A stretch of 22,142 nucleotides of DNA from Pelobacter sp. UBA5610 (GCA_002424645.1 DIKU01000014.1:7860-30001), one strand, 5' to 3'. Positions 8,099-17,243 are shown, numbered from the stretch's first letter. The notes: generated by a model not told the origin, from the letters alone. Translations and numbers: made by a program.

Positions 8099-9081
8099 TT
8101 TTTCTGCCTGTACTCCTGCAGGATCTGCAACAGCTTCTCGTAGATCTCTCTGCTGAAGAGTTTCCCGACCAGTTCATCCATCCCCTTGTCGGCCGCCTCC
8201 TTCCATTTCGCCAGGCTGTCGGCCGGCGCCTCGTGGATGATCAGGCCGTTCTTTTTCATGGAGTCCAGGGCCTTTCTTTCCAGGGCAACCGTTTCTCTAT
8301 CCAGTTTCCTTGAAACCCTGGCCACCACCTCCATCATGGGTTGCTTGAAGTTCTCCGGGATCTTTTCCCATATGCGGTCCATGATCACTAGGCCGCCAAC
8401 CAGGGGGGCCATCTTTAGCGAACACATGTGGGGGGCCAAGGCGAAGTACTGGCCCGATCCCGCCACCAATGGCGGCAGATAGAACGCGTCAACCATGCCG
8501 CTCTGCAGGGCCATCATCAGGTCTGTTAATTCGTTGGGAACAATGTGGTAGCCCGATTTTTTCCATGCATGCTCCATCTCGGGAACGCCGGTGTTGAACG
8601 ACAATTTATGCTTTTTCAGATCTTGCGGGTAGAGTACGGGACTCTTGGAAAAGAAGTTCACCCAGCCGGTCATGGTCCAGATGATGACCTTGAATCCTTT
8701 TTTCTCGATCTGCTTTTCGAAGACCGGGGTGAGCCGCTCCATGACATAGGCCATCTCTTCCTCGGAGTGGAACATGAATGGGGTGCTGAGGACGAAGGCG
8801 TCGGGATCGATCTTGGACAGACCGATATTGGTCAGGATGGCACCGCCGAGGGTTCCCATTTTCATCTTACGGATCATGTCCTCTTCGCTGCCGGCGATGC
8901 CGCCCGGGTATATCTTTAATTTGACCTGGCCATTGGTGATCGCCGCCCACTCGCGGGCGATCTCCTTCAACGCGTCGTCCCAGGGCGAACGGTCGGGAGC
9001 GACGCTGCCGATCTTGATCACCTGCGCTGGCAGGGCTATTGCGGCCAGTAACAAAAAAATGAATATTCGTGTCAGTTTCAT
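8095..9081 (-). CDS. dctP: TRAP transporter substrate-binding protein (DctP type)
   Basis: 328 residues: a signal peptide (about 1-19, ending ALPA) and a mature periplasmic receptor of normal length. Family landmarks are IKIGSVAPDRSPWDDALKE at the N-terminus, YPGGIAGSEEDMIRKMKMG, then NELTDLMMALQSGMVDAFYLPPL, and the C-terminal helix region. GAGGAG stands before the ATG. In SiaP-type receptors a conserved arginine (KLRVP) binds the ligand carboxylate; here the matching stretch reads KLSFNTGVP, with no arginine, so the ligand may not be a simple carboxylate or may be bound differently. Membrane subunits are not present downstream, only a possible dctQ remnant, so the receptor is an orphan unless partners lie elsewhere. 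The unknown exported protein upstream is 51 bp away. Confidence 0.9.
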   Translation of the reverse strand: MKLTRIFIFLLLAAIALPAQVIKIGSVAPDRSPWDDALKEIAREWAAITNGQVKLKIYPGGIAGSEEDMIRKMKMGTLGGAILTNIGLSKIDPDAFVLSTPFMFHSEEEMAYVMERLTPVFEKQIEKKGFKVIIWTMTGWVNFFSKSPVLYPQDLKKHKLSFNTGVPEMEHAWKKSGYHIVPNELTDLMMALQSGMVDAFYLPPLVAGSGQYFALAPHMCSLKMAPLVGGLVIMDRIWEKIPENFKQPMMEVVARVSRKLDRETVALERKALDSMKKNGLIIHEAPADSLAKWKEAADKGMDELVGKLFSREIYEKLLQILQEYRQKK

Positions 9082-9132
9082 GGTCGTTTCTCCTCGAGAT
9101 TTGTTGTGTTCTCCCCTGCTTTCAAGGAAAAA

Positions 9133-10119
9133 TCATCGGTATGTTCGAGCAGCCAGCATGTTTTCACCTGAATCGATCATTTTCAGCTGCAGGCGGCCAA
9201 AACCGCCCTGGCCTTTGCTGTTGCGTATCCCCATCCAAAATTCGTCAGAAAGCAACATGCGGTCCGCCAATCGCAGCCTTACCCTGTGAAAAACCTCCTT
9301 AATCATAATCCCTTTCCAAAGTGGAACGTCGGGAAAAGATTGCCCGCATATCTCAATCCATTCGGCAGTACTATCGCTGACGCGAAAATTCAATCGGAAA
9401 GGGTTTTTTTGCTTGACCGTGACCAGCGACTCGACGGCTTTCTCCAGTAACGCCGCCACCCGGTTCAGGTTATCCGAAAAATCAAGCATGTCGCCGGTCC
9501 ACTCGGCGGGGAAAGGGCTGAACGGAGCGGCGGCCTGGGGGGGAGTGAAACGGTGGTTCAGCAGTTTCAGCAATTCCACCAGCGTAGGAAAAACCTTGAA
9601 ATAGAACCCGGTTTTGGCGGGGTGGTAGCGATAGCGCGGTTCCAGGCCGACAGTGAAATTCTTGTAATATCCATGGCTGTCCCTTTCAAAGGCGAATGCT
9701 TCCGGCCCGGTTATAATTAACCGGTGGGGGAATTTTTTAACTGTTTTCACCCGGCCGGCAAATTCGGGTGCCTGATTGCGCCATTGCATCAGGATTTTGT
9801 CAACAAAATTATTTCCGTCCCCTTCCTCGCTTGCGGTCAGCAGCGCTAGGCTTTTGCCGGAAAAACCCAGCGTTCTCAGGATGTAGGCAGGACGGGGAAT
9901 ACCCTTGTAAATGAAGCAGGTAGCACCATTAGGCTGAGGCAGGGCTGTCAGGTCGATCGCTGCCGACGCTTCATAATAAACGTGGAGAGGGATGAACAGC
10001 AGCAACCGCGAAACCACGCTGCCGCAGATCTGGTACTCCAAGCGGTAGGTCGGGTTGCCGGCCGGGAGTAAAGAGGCGGCCAGCATGATAAAAATCATGG
10101 CTAGGCGTTTTTTTTTCAT
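9133..10119 (-). CDS. Exported protein of unknown function
   Basis: 328 residues, not recognised. A signal peptide is clear (MKKKRLAMIFIMLAASLLPA, cleavage near residue 20). The mature part starts TYRLEYQICGSVVSRLLLF, reminiscent of the beta-rich opening of DUF3108-like periplasmic proteins, but I cannot confirm the family. Two pairs of features stand out: a KTGFYFKVFPTLVELLKLL segment in the middle, and a C-terminal half rich in beta-strand patterns (LRLADRMLLSDEFWMGI). It contains two cysteines in the mature part, far apart. It precedes dctP by 51 bp on the same strand, so they are probably co-transcribed. Its ATG overlaps the stop of an upstream gene tail as ATGA. Confidence 0.75.
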   Translation of the reverse strand: MKKKRLAMIFIMLAASLLPAGNPTYRLEYQICGSVVSRLLLFIPLHVYYEASAAIDLTALPQPNGATCFIYKGIPRPAYILRTLGFSGKSLALLTASEEGDGNNFVDKILMQWRNQAPEFAGRVKTVKKFPHRLIITGPEAFAFERDSHGYYKNFTVGLEPRYRYHPAKTGFYFKVFPTLVELLKLLNHRFTPPQAAAPFSPFPAEWTGDMLDFSDNLNRVAALLEKAVESLVTVKQKNPFRLNFRVSDSTAEWIEICGQSFPDVPLWKGIMIKEVFHRVRLRLADRMLLSDEFWMGIRNSKGQGGFGRLQLKMIDSGENMLAARTYR

Positions 10120-10190
10120 TTTTTTAAGGTGTGCAGGGTCGTGGCGACCTGTTCATCGCTCAAGCCCTGCGGTTGCCGGCGCGCCTCGTG
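10116..10190 (-). pseudogene. C-terminal tail of a lost gene
   Basis: An open frame of 24 codons ends GLSDEQVATTLHTLKK and its TGA overlaps the next ATG as ATGA, a coupling seldom produced by chance. An in-frame TAA lies just before it (10191-10193), and no start codon with a ribosome binding site is visible. The ending resembles the last helix of MarR-type regulators, which is only an impression. The body of the gene may have been removed when the alpha-oxoamine synthase gene came to lie upstream. Confidence 0.35.
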
Positions 10191-10251
10191 TTAGAGACGG
10201 AATATCTGAACTGACAACAACTGCGCTGATATCCATTTGGCAGTTAATTTA

Positions 10252-11433
10252 TCAGATTAGCCCCAACAACTTGCCGCCCTGCTTGAAACCTTTCAGGATG
10301 AACTCTAGGTCCTCGTCGGTGTGGGTGGCCGTGAACGAGGTCCGGATCAGGGAATCTTCAGGCGGGACGGCCGGCGCGATGACCGGATTGGTGAAAACTC
10401 CGTAATCACGCAAAAATTTCCATAACATGAAGGTTTTTTCCACATCGTGGATGAAGACCGGGATAATGGGAGTTTCCGTATTGCCGGTATGATAACCCAT
10501 GGCCATCAGTTCCTTGTTCATGATCCGGGTGATTTCCCACAGGCGCTTGCGGCGCCAGGGTTCGCTTTGAATGATCTCCAAAGCCTTATGCGCGGCTCCC
10601 AAAGCGGCAGGGGTGATGGAAGCGGAAAACATCATGGCCCGGGCATGATGTTTGATATACTGAATGATTTTGCTATCTCCGACCACAAATCCGCCCAACG
10701 AGGCAAATGACTTGGAAAAAGTGGTCATCACCAAATCGACCTCATCGATCAGGTCGAAGTGCTCGGCCGTGCCCCGCCCTTTTTCCCCCATGACACCGAC
10801 ACCGTGGGCGTCATCGACCATCAGCCGGGCCTCGTATTTACTAGCCAACTTGATGATCTGCGGCAAATTAGACAGGTCGCCCTCCATGCTGAAGACGCCG
10901 TCGACGACGATCAGCTTGCCCTTCTCGGCGGGCTGGTGGGCCAGCTTGTCTTCCAGGTCCTTCATGTCATTGTGCTTGTACTTGGCGATGTGGGCGTAAG
11001 AGAGGCGCACGGCATCCATAATTGAGGCGTGCACCATGCGGTCGATGACGATGACGTCGTCGCGGCCGGCCAGGGCCGAGATGGCTCCCAGGTTGGTCTG
11101 CATGCCCGTCGAGAAGGTCAGGGCTTCTTCCTTGCCCATAAAGTGGGCCAGCTTCTTCTCCAGCTCGACGTGCAGCGAGTAGGTACCGTTCAGGAAGCGG
11201 GAGCCGCAGGTGGACGTGCCGTATTTCTCGACGGCGGCGATGGATGCGGCCTTGATCCGTGGGTCATCAAAGAGCCCGAGGTAGTTGTTGGAGCCGACCA
11301 TGAGGATTTTTTTGCCATTGACCCAGACATGGTTGCCATCGACTTTTTCAATTTCAGTAAAATAAGGATACAAACCATTTTTTTTAAGATCTTCTGCCTG
11401 GATATACTCATAACACTTATTAAAAACATCCAT
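10252..11433 (-). CDS. Serine palmitoyltransferase-like alpha-oxoamine synthase
   Basis: 393 residues, full length for the PLP-dependent alpha-oxoamine synthases, which join an amino acid to an acyl thioester with loss of CO2. PLP-site residues are present: His135 (MVHASIMD), Asp207 and His210 (VDDAHG), and the Schiff-base Lys241 (TFSKSFASLGG). It resembles bacteroidal serine palmitoyltransferases over stretches such as GLYPYFTEIE, GSRFLNGTYSLHVELE, VVDGVFSMEGDL and TPIIPVFIHDVEKTFM; biotin-type AONS and KBL match less well from memory. Serine plus palmitoyl thioester giving 3-ketosphinganine is thus the likely reaction. AAGGAG precedes the ATG. It lies 152 bp after the RND gene of the lipid cluster but is GC-rich, unlike that cluster. 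Confidence 0.85.
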   Translation of the reverse strand: MDVFNKCYEYIQAEDLKKNGLYPYFTEIEKVDGNHVWVNGKKILMVGSNNYLGLFDDPRIKAASIAAVEKYGTSTCGSRFLNGTYSLHVELEKKLAHFMGKEEALTFSTGMQTNLGAISALAGRDDVIVIDRMVHASIMDAVRLSYAHIAKYKHNDMKDLEDKLAHQPAEKGKLIVVDGVFSMEGDLSNLPQIIKLASKYEARLMVDDAHGVGVMGEKGRGTAEHFDLIDEVDLVMTTFSKSFASLGGFVVGDSKIIQYIKHHARAMMFSASITPAALGAAHKALEIIQSEPWRRKRLWEITRIMNKELMAMGYHTGNTETPIIPVFIHDVEKTFMLWKFLRDYGVFTNPVIAPAVPPEDSLIRTSFTATHTDEDLEFILKGFKQGGKLLGLI

Positions 11434-11585
11434 ATTTCACTCCTTATTTGTAAATTTAAAGCAATTCTATTTTCACCGTGGCTTTCCATCTGGACATGCT
11501 CCGCGGTAAAAAGCTAAAACCCTCTTCACTTCTAACTTTTATCCCTAGCAAGTGCAGTTTGGTTGACAAGGAGTGGTCAGCCTTT

Positions 11586-13889
11586 TCACTTATCATTACT
11601 TCCAAAATGATTTCTCACCCCATTTATCAATCTGCTAAAGTCGCCAATAAATCCTGCTTTTGTCATGAGAATTATCGCCGGAAGTAAAATGATAGCTGCA
11701 AATCCTGAACTAATCATGCTGATTGCCATCAGAATGCCACCGCGTTGTAGTGGCACTAAATTGCCAAAAACAAGCACTAAAAATCCAAGCATTATGGCCA
11801 TCACATTGATTAAAATTGCCTTACCTGTTGTCTCCAATGTTTTGTCCAATGCTTCAAGTTCGGTCTTGTCTTTTTTGAATTCCTCCCTGAAACGATTCAC
11901 AAAATGGATTGAATAATCTATTCCAACACCAATAGTGATACCTCCTGTAAGCACTGTAGCAATATCCAATGGTATCCCGGTAAAACCCATTAAACCAAAG
12001 ACAACAAAAAGTGTAAAAACAATCGGCACCAGACCTATTAACGCACCGGTGAAGGAATGTAACAGAAACACCATACAGATATATACTAAAACAATTGCTA
12101 TAATCAGACTGGTAAATTGACTGCGCATAACGCTATCATCTAAATGTTGATAGATGGACGGCATCCCTGTTTGAGTAAAAGTAAAAAGAGTGGTATTCGT
12201 ATTTTTTATATATTTCTCTATATTCTCAACTAATCTCCTTATTCGTGCCGTATCTACATTTACAATAGTTGCCTGAATGACGGCTTCGGTTTTATCTGGA
12301 TTAACCAATTGGCTCAAAATTTCTTCACCTTCTAAAAGAAACCAGAGATTGCCAACCTTATCTTTACTATCTGGTATTGTTTTTCCTTCGCCCATTACAT
12401 CGCTCATTTCTTCAATAAGGTCGGCAACAGATTGAGGATTATGGGCGCCCTGTGATTCTAAATACTTACCCATTTTTTTCATTTCCTTTAGAACCGTGGA
12501 GTCCTGAATATCGCCTTTTACTAATATCTGAATGGGAATAGATCCGCCAAATTTGTTTTCCATCATTTCTTCAGTCATCCGAATGGGAGTTCCTGGTTTA
12601 AAATAATCCAACATATCGACCTTGCGCTCTATCTTTGTCATACCAAAAATACAGACAAGAATAATAGCAATTCCACCGGCAATAATGATCTTTTCATTTT
12701 TCAGAACAAATTCACCAAGTTTGTCCATAAGATTAGTGAGAACACTTTTTCTTTCTATACGATTATCGAGAGATACGACTTTACCTTTGGCTTTTAGTAA
12801 AGATAACACAGCGGGAATAAAAGTAACTGAAATGATCCAGGCAAAAAACACCCCCAGACTTGTGAAAATTCCGAACTCCCGTATCGCACTTAAATAGGAG
12901 CCAAAAATAAAAGAAAGAAAACCTGCCATCGTTGTAACTGCGGCAAGCATAACCGGAACACCGACTTCATGTAGAGCTTTTTTTGACCGAATAATTTTAT
13001 TTACTTCGTTCATTTGCTCTTCATCAAATTTGCTTACCACATGTATCCCATACGCGCTTCCAACCGCAATAAGAATTACCGGTATAGCATCAGAGAGAAC
13101 CGTAATGGGAATCCTAAAAATAACCATTATCCCAAGCACCCAGATTGTGCTGAATGCCACTGAAAGTAAAGGAAGCAATACTCCTCTTAAGGTACCAAAA
13201 CTTAAAAATAGGGTAACAACGATCAAGAGCGAAACCAAGGGTATTAAGAGTTTTAAGTCGCTTAAAATAATCTTGCTTATATCCATCATCTGAAAGGGAA
13301 GTCCGCCATAATACACTTTTCCCTTTACGCCTGACTTTTTTATGATTTCTTTCAATTGGTTGGCGGTTTTTATCTTATCGGCCCCTTCCATAAGGCGACA
13401 GATAATGAGTGTCGCTTTTGCATCATCAGAAACCAGACGCCCTCGGTACATAGTTTTGGAGAGGGTATAATTTTTAAGTTTCTGAATATCTTGGGGCGTA
13501 TTGGGCAAGTTATATTCATCAATAAGTCGGCTTATCTGTAATGTTCCTTCTTCATCTCTTCTGATATCAAGAACATTTGCCAAACTTGTTACATAGGAAA
13601 CATCTTCAAGCTTTTTAAATTCTTGAGTTAAATGGTTAATTCTTTCAATTGTTTCCTTATTGAAAATATCATCTGTTTCCAGGGCGATCATTGCTGAAAG
13701 GTTTCCACCATATTGTTCGCCTATATAATTAAACAATTTAACCACCGGGTCACTTTTCGGAAGATAACTTATAATATCCGCGTTGATCTTCATATCTTTA
13801 AGAAAATATCCCAAAACAAGTGTGATGAGAATAGTAGTGAAAATAACCGTCTTACGGTATTTGATTACCAAATCAGAATAATTTATCAT
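11586..13889 (-). CDS. MMPL/RND-family lipid-type transporter
   Basis: 767 residues, single-chain RND protein of the MMPL/COG1033 type rather than a 1,000-residue AcrB drug pump. Two halves repeat the same plan: one helix (13-33), a periplasmic domain, then a bundle of about five helices; the second set starts near residue 385. Helix motifs are VGSAYGIHVVSKFDEEQ in the first half and GVGIDYSIHFVNRFREEF in the second, so the proton-relay Asp is present only in the second half. MMPL proteins commonly move lipids. A strong GGAGG stands before the ATG. Neighbours on both sides (LolA-like protein, outer-membrane barrel, acyl-lipid enzymes) point to lipid export from the inner membrane. The sequence is AT-rich. 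Confidence 0.92.
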   Translation of the reverse strand: MINYSDLVIKYRKTVIFTTILITLVLGYFLKDMKINADIISYLPKSDPVVKLFNYIGEQYGGNLSAMIALETDDIFNKETIERINHLTQEFKKLEDVSYVTSLANVLDIRRDEEGTLQISRLIDEYNLPNTPQDIQKLKNYTLSKTMYRGRLVSDDAKATLIICRLMEGADKIKTANQLKEIIKKSGVKGKVYYGGLPFQMMDISKIILSDLKLLIPLVSLLIVVTLFLSFGTLRGVLLPLLSVAFSTIWVLGIMVIFRIPITVLSDAIPVILIAVGSAYGIHVVSKFDEEQMNEVNKIIRSKKALHEVGVPVMLAAVTTMAGFLSFIFGSYLSAIREFGIFTSLGVFFAWIISVTFIPAVLSLLKAKGKVVSLDNRIERKSVLTNLMDKLGEFVLKNEKIIIAGGIAIILVCIFGMTKIERKVDMLDYFKPGTPIRMTEEMMENKFGGSIPIQILVKGDIQDSTVLKEMKKMGKYLESQGAHNPQSVADLIEEMSDVMGEGKTIPDSKDKVGNLWFLLEGEEILSQLVNPDKTEAVIQATIVNVDTARIRRLVENIEKYIKNTNTTLFTFTQTGMPSIYQHLDDSVMRSQFTSLIIAIVLVYICMVFLLHSFTGALIGLVPIVFTLFVVFGLMGFTGIPLDIATVLTGGITIGVGIDYSIHFVNRFREEFKKDKTELEALDKTLETTGKAILINVMAIMLGFLVLVFGNLVPLQRGGILMAISMISSGFAAIILLPAIILMTKAGFIGDFSRLINGVRNHFGSNDK

Positions 13890-13934
13890 TTTATAAATCC
13901 TCCTTTGCCATCATAGGCCAACTGTCTCGCAAAA

Positions 13935-15302
13935 TTAAAAAGAATACTTGAGTTTTAAATATAACTCATCCTTGTCTTTTACTCGCCCAAAACTGGTTGT
14001 ATTTTTCCCATCTATCCAGCGGGCTCCTAAAGAAATCTCAGCATTATCAACAGGATAATAAGTAATTTCCGGTGATAGAATAAGGGCATAGTTGTTTTTA
14101 ATATCTTTAAAATCACTTATCACTATGCCGCCAGTGATTGGTGCAATTTTAAGTTTATCATTGAAAAATTTCTTTTCCAGACCAAACATGAAATAGTCAT
14201 TCAGATTGCCATTACCCCTTTCATGTATAAACCCATGGAGGTACTGCCCATTGATGTAGATGCCGTTTTTGAAAGTATAATCTGCTCCGACCACATATCT
14301 GACATAGGGCTTGTCATCCAGAGCGATTGACTCTTGAGTCCCCATTCCCAGGGCAGACAAATCAGTAATCATATTGACTTCTTCAGGGAAGAATACTGCC
14401 GCTTCTGCCCAGACTCCAATATTGGCTATGGCTCCGGCCATATCTATTCCTGCTATGTGCAGCCTTGGATAGATAAGTTCACTTTCTATATCCACTTCGC
14501 CTCGAGTAGTTGTGGGTGTAAATGTCACTTTTCTTACCAGAGGCAAGTCATCTCTGCCATAAACATAACTTAAAGAAAAATCGTAGCCAAAAAGATTTTT
14601 TGATATTTTAACGCCAGTTATGGAACTTTCTTTAAAATTATTTTTCGGCGTTATAATCTTATCGGATAAATTTCCCAGAATCAGTCCGGTGGGCAATTCC
14701 ATAGAAGGTGATAACGCAGAAGCCCAATCACCCCTAGGTAAAACAGCAGGTGTAAATATCGGGATATATATTAAAGAAAATGTGTAATCCTTTAGATAGA
14801 AAGAAGCTTTCAATCCATCAGAGCCGAGATGCCTTCCAAAATCCCAGAGATCTTCAAGATCATCTGGATTAAGATTATCTGTTGGATTTAACTTATCCGC
14901 TGTTCCCCAGGCAACAAGCTGTCTTCCTATGCGAATATCAAGATTATCAAAAAGAAATCCATAAAGGTCAACATACGCCTCTCGGAAATCCAAATTCAAT
15001 GGCGAAACTTTGTTCTTATCTACTAAATCCGAACTAGTTTGTGCTGATGGAAAGCCAAAAGACCGCAGCCAGACTTCACTGTAAAAATGAGCTTTTGCTG
15101 ACGGCTTAACCTCAATTTTCAGATCAAGACGATATTCCTGCCAGGAAAAATCGTTATCGCCTTTTAAGCGAAGCCGATTGTCAGTTTGCAAGTAACCGTT
15201 CCATTTAACTTCAGTAGCTGTTGTACTCTCTTGTGCCAGTAGAGTGCCCGGAATGGAAAATAACAGCAAGCCAATTACTGTAAACAAAGTGTAGTTTTTC
15301 AT
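13935..15302 (-). CDS. Outer-membrane beta-barrel protein (DUF1302-like)
   Basis: 455 residues from the ATG at 15302, chosen because GAGGTG precedes it at good spacing; a GTG three codons upstream would overlap that site. A signal peptide ends near LLAQE (residues 1-24). The mature chain alternates polar and aromatic residues as in barrels and ends LYLKLKYSF, with the terminal Phe used as the outer-membrane assembly signal. IRIGRQLVAWGTADKLNPTD followed by NLNPDDLEDLWDF is close to the DUF1302 core. It lies between the RND gene (45 bp) and the LolA-like gene, a position that suggests it is the outer-membrane receiver or channel for the exported substrate. It is not a TolC or LptD homologue by appearance. 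Confidence 0.85.
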   Translation of the reverse strand: MKNYTLFTVIGLLLFSIPGTLLAQESTTATEVKWNGYLQTDNRLRLKGDNDFSWQEYRLDLKIEVKPSAKAHFYSEVWLRSFGFPSAQTSSDLVDKNKVSPLNLDFREAYVDLYGFLFDNLDIRIGRQLVAWGTADKLNPTDNLNPDDLEDLWDFGRHLGSDGLKASFYLKDYTFSLIYIPIFTPAVLPRGDWASALSPSMELPTGLILGNLSDKIITPKNNFKESSITGVKISKNLFGYDFSLSYVYGRDDLPLVRKVTFTPTTTRGEVDIESELIYPRLHIAGIDMAGAIANIGVWAEAAVFFPEEVNMITDLSALGMGTQESIALDDKPYVRYVVGADYTFKNGIYINGQYLHGFIHERGNGNLNDYFMFGLEKKFFNDKLKIAPITGGIVISDFKDIKNNYALILSPEITYYPVDNAEISLGARWIDGKNTTSFGRVKDKDELYLKLKYSF

Positions 15303-15516
15303 TTGAAACACCTCATGGTTTTTTTAATAAGAGTTCTTTTAGAAAATGATAAGTGAAGTACGCCTTTGATTTCATGAAAGGTTCAGCTCTTGCAGAGTTC
15401 ACTTTGTTTTTCGTTCGACTGTATATAAGCCCCGTGTTTCTCATCCTCTTGCTCCATGTAAATCTTCTCCCAAATGGGGTCGAGAGGTTCGGCAACCATT
15501 TTATCATCCAAATAGT
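15303..15516 (-). other. Gap in the lipid operon with a 38-codon frame
   Basis: The 214-bp gap between the barrel and LolA-like genes is larger than others in this operon. From 15499 to 15383 a small frame begins MVAEPLDPIWEKIYMEQEDE, has reasonable composition and an ATG near the LolA-like stop, but no strong ribosome binding site. A second, out-of-phase 64-codon frame (15507-15313) overlaps it and looks less protein-like. It may be a decayed gene; I see no promoter or terminator. Confidence 0.25.
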
Positions 15517-16275
15517 TTATCTACTTAAATACCGTTCTGTAAACATATCATCAGACAGCCCCGAGTCAAATCTTACATCTACCATAATCATTTTTGTTTT
15601 ATGTCTTGCTTTCAAGTCTTCCATCGCGGATTCTTTAGATATCCAATATTTTCCAAGTTTCTCAAACTTTTCGCTGGTCCTTACCTTGTATAGTGTATTG
15701 CCCTTATCGTAATGTTCAATTTTGGTGAGGCAGAAGTTGTCTGATTTTACCCACATAATCAGTTTTGAATAATCTGTTTTAACTCCCGCTTTAGGTTTAA
15801 GTTGAAGGATAATAAAATTATCGACTTGTTTTAAAATTTCGGGAATATATTTTTCTGAGTATCTTATTGCTTCCATATCTTCATAGGTAAAATCCGTTCC
15901 GGCAAATTTTGTATTTTTCACATGAGATGCAATTCGTCGTGTTTTATTGAATGCCGGAAGATAAAGATACATAATATCATTTGGTAAAGATAAAACACCA
16001 ATCCCTTTCTGGTCGGCCGGTGAGAGAAATTTTACCATTCTTTTTTCGCTTCCTTTCTGAAGCATATTCATCTCTCGTAATTTTTCTTTACCATCTTTAT
16101 CAATCAGGATAAGATTTACTTTCAATTCCTGGTCCTCCGGAGCATTGATAACATCGTCCACTTTTGCAAGAATCTCATCAGCATTAAGAGATTTTTCCTG
16201 AGCCCAATTATTAAAGTTAGGCAGAAGCAGTAACCCTGCTACCAAAACACAGTACGAAATAGATTTTTTCATCAT
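15517..16275 (-). CDS. LolA-like outer membrane lipoprotein-sorting protein
   Basis: 252 residues. A signal peptide (about 1-25, ending NWAQ) leads into a LolA/LolB-fold protein of the COG2834 outer membrane lipoprotein-sorting type. Recognised stretches are KRMVKFLSPADQKGIGVLSL, YLYLPAFNKTRRIASHVKN and FAGTDFTYEDM, typical of the group that sits beside MMPL/RND transporters. The fold is a half-barrel that binds acyl chains, so the likely role is to carry lipid through the periplasm from the RND protein to the outer-membrane barrel. AAAGGAGG precedes tandem ATG codons at 16275 and 16272; either may be used. Gap to the patatin gene is 56 bp. Confidence 0.9.
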   Translation of the reverse strand: MMKKSISYCVLVAGLLLLPNFNNWAQEKSLNADEILAKVDDVINAPEDQELKVNLILIDKDGKEKLREMNMLQKGSEKRMVKFLSPADQKGIGVLSLPNDIMYLYLPAFNKTRRIASHVKNTKFAGTDFTYEDMEAIRYSEKYIPEILKQVDNFIILQLKPKAGVKTDYSKLIMWVKSDNFCLTKIEHYDKGNTLYKVRTSEKFEKLGKYWISKESAMEDLKARHKTKMIMVDVRFDSGLSDDMFTERYLSR

Positions 16276-16331
16276 AGTGTCCTCCTTTTCTTTTTTTAAT
16301 TTTGAAAATATTATCGATTTTAAAATTCTTG

Positions 16332-17240
16332 TTATTTATCATCACCTCCTGGCAAATGATTCTTTTTATTATGCTGAAACTCGCTTAATGCCATTCGTGT
16401 AGCAATTTCACCTGATTTAATAATTTTATCCGATTTATAAAAATGGAATGCCCCATAAGAATTTATCGGAATTTGAATGAAAATGTCAGGCGGATAATGT
16501 GCTAAAGTCATCGATGAAATTTGCTGAACCATTAAGCCGATTGATCTGGTTAAAAGGGTGTAGTAATTAAACTGGTAACCTTTAATTTTAGGTAAAAAAG
16601 CGTAGAGTTTATTCTGAATAAATGAAAAATAACTCAATTCTTTATCCTCCTGATTTATCAGATTATCGTTAATTGATAGATCCTCTTTAAGTACTGGACC
16701 GTTTACATCAACTGCAATTAATAAATCGTTATTCGATCTTTTAACCTTGTTGATAGGCAGGGGATTTAAAATGCCCCCGTCAATTAAAAGCATCTCATCT
16801 CTCTTGACAGGTGTTAAGAAAGTTGGCATGGAAATTGATGCACGGATAGCCTCAAAAAGATCACCTTTTTCAAACACAACCTCTTTTCGCCCTTTAACAT
16901 CAGTAGCGACAGCTGTGAATGGAATCGATAAATCTTCAATATTGATATCCGGTATCATCTTTTTCAATTTCCGAATAATTTTATTCCCTTTCAATAGCCC
17001 ATTTGTGCTTAATGTAAAGTCCATTAGATTAAATACGGCTACCTTATCGAGCGTACATATCCAATCTCTGAAAACGTTTAAATTACCCGATGCATATATG
17101 CCACCAACCACGGCCCCTATTGAAGCCCCAGCAATAGATTTAATTTCAAATCCTTGTCGTTCTAGCTCTTCGATTACACCAATGTGCGCAACTCCTCTTG
17201 CACCACCACTGGATAAAACTAATGATATTGACTGTTTCAT
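16332..17240 (-). CDS. Patatin-like phospholipase/acyl hydrolase
   Basis: 302 residues, no signal peptide, cytoplasmic or membrane-attached. The patatin catalytic dyad and oxyanion loop are present: SGGARGVAHIGVIEEL (oxyanion glycines, 11-26), nucleophile Ser40 in GASIG, and Asp154 in LLIDGG. Family members (RssA/YlbK-like) cleave acyl chains from phospholipids or acyl-thioesters. It begins 3 bp after the acyltransferase stop, so the hydrolase and acyltransferase are made together, which would allow acyl-chain exchange on a lipid. The C-terminal region (YFSFIQNKLYAFLPKIKGYQ) is hydrophobic-aromatic and may touch the membrane. Confidence 0.92.
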   Translation of the reverse strand: MKQSISLVLSSGGARGVAHIGVIEELERQGFEIKSIAGASIGAVVGGIYASGNLNVFRDWICTLDKVAVFNLMDFTLSTNGLLKGNKIIRKLKKMIPDINIEDLSIPFTAVATDVKGRKEVVFEKGDLFEAIRASISMPTFLTPVKRDEMLLIDGGILNPLPINKVKRSNNDLLIAVDVNGPVLKEDLSINDNLINQEDKELSYFSFIQNKLYAFLPKIKGYQFNYYTLLTRSIGLMVQQISSMTLAHYPPDIFIQIPINSYGAFHFYKSDKIIKSGEIATRMALSEFQHNKKNHLPGGDDK

Positions 17241-17243
17241 ATA

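Noticed and set aside
15313..15507. 64-codon - strand frame between barrel and LolA-like genes
   Set aside because: Basic and irregular, no family features; an out-of-phase 38-codon frame in the same place looks more protein-like, and neither is convincing.
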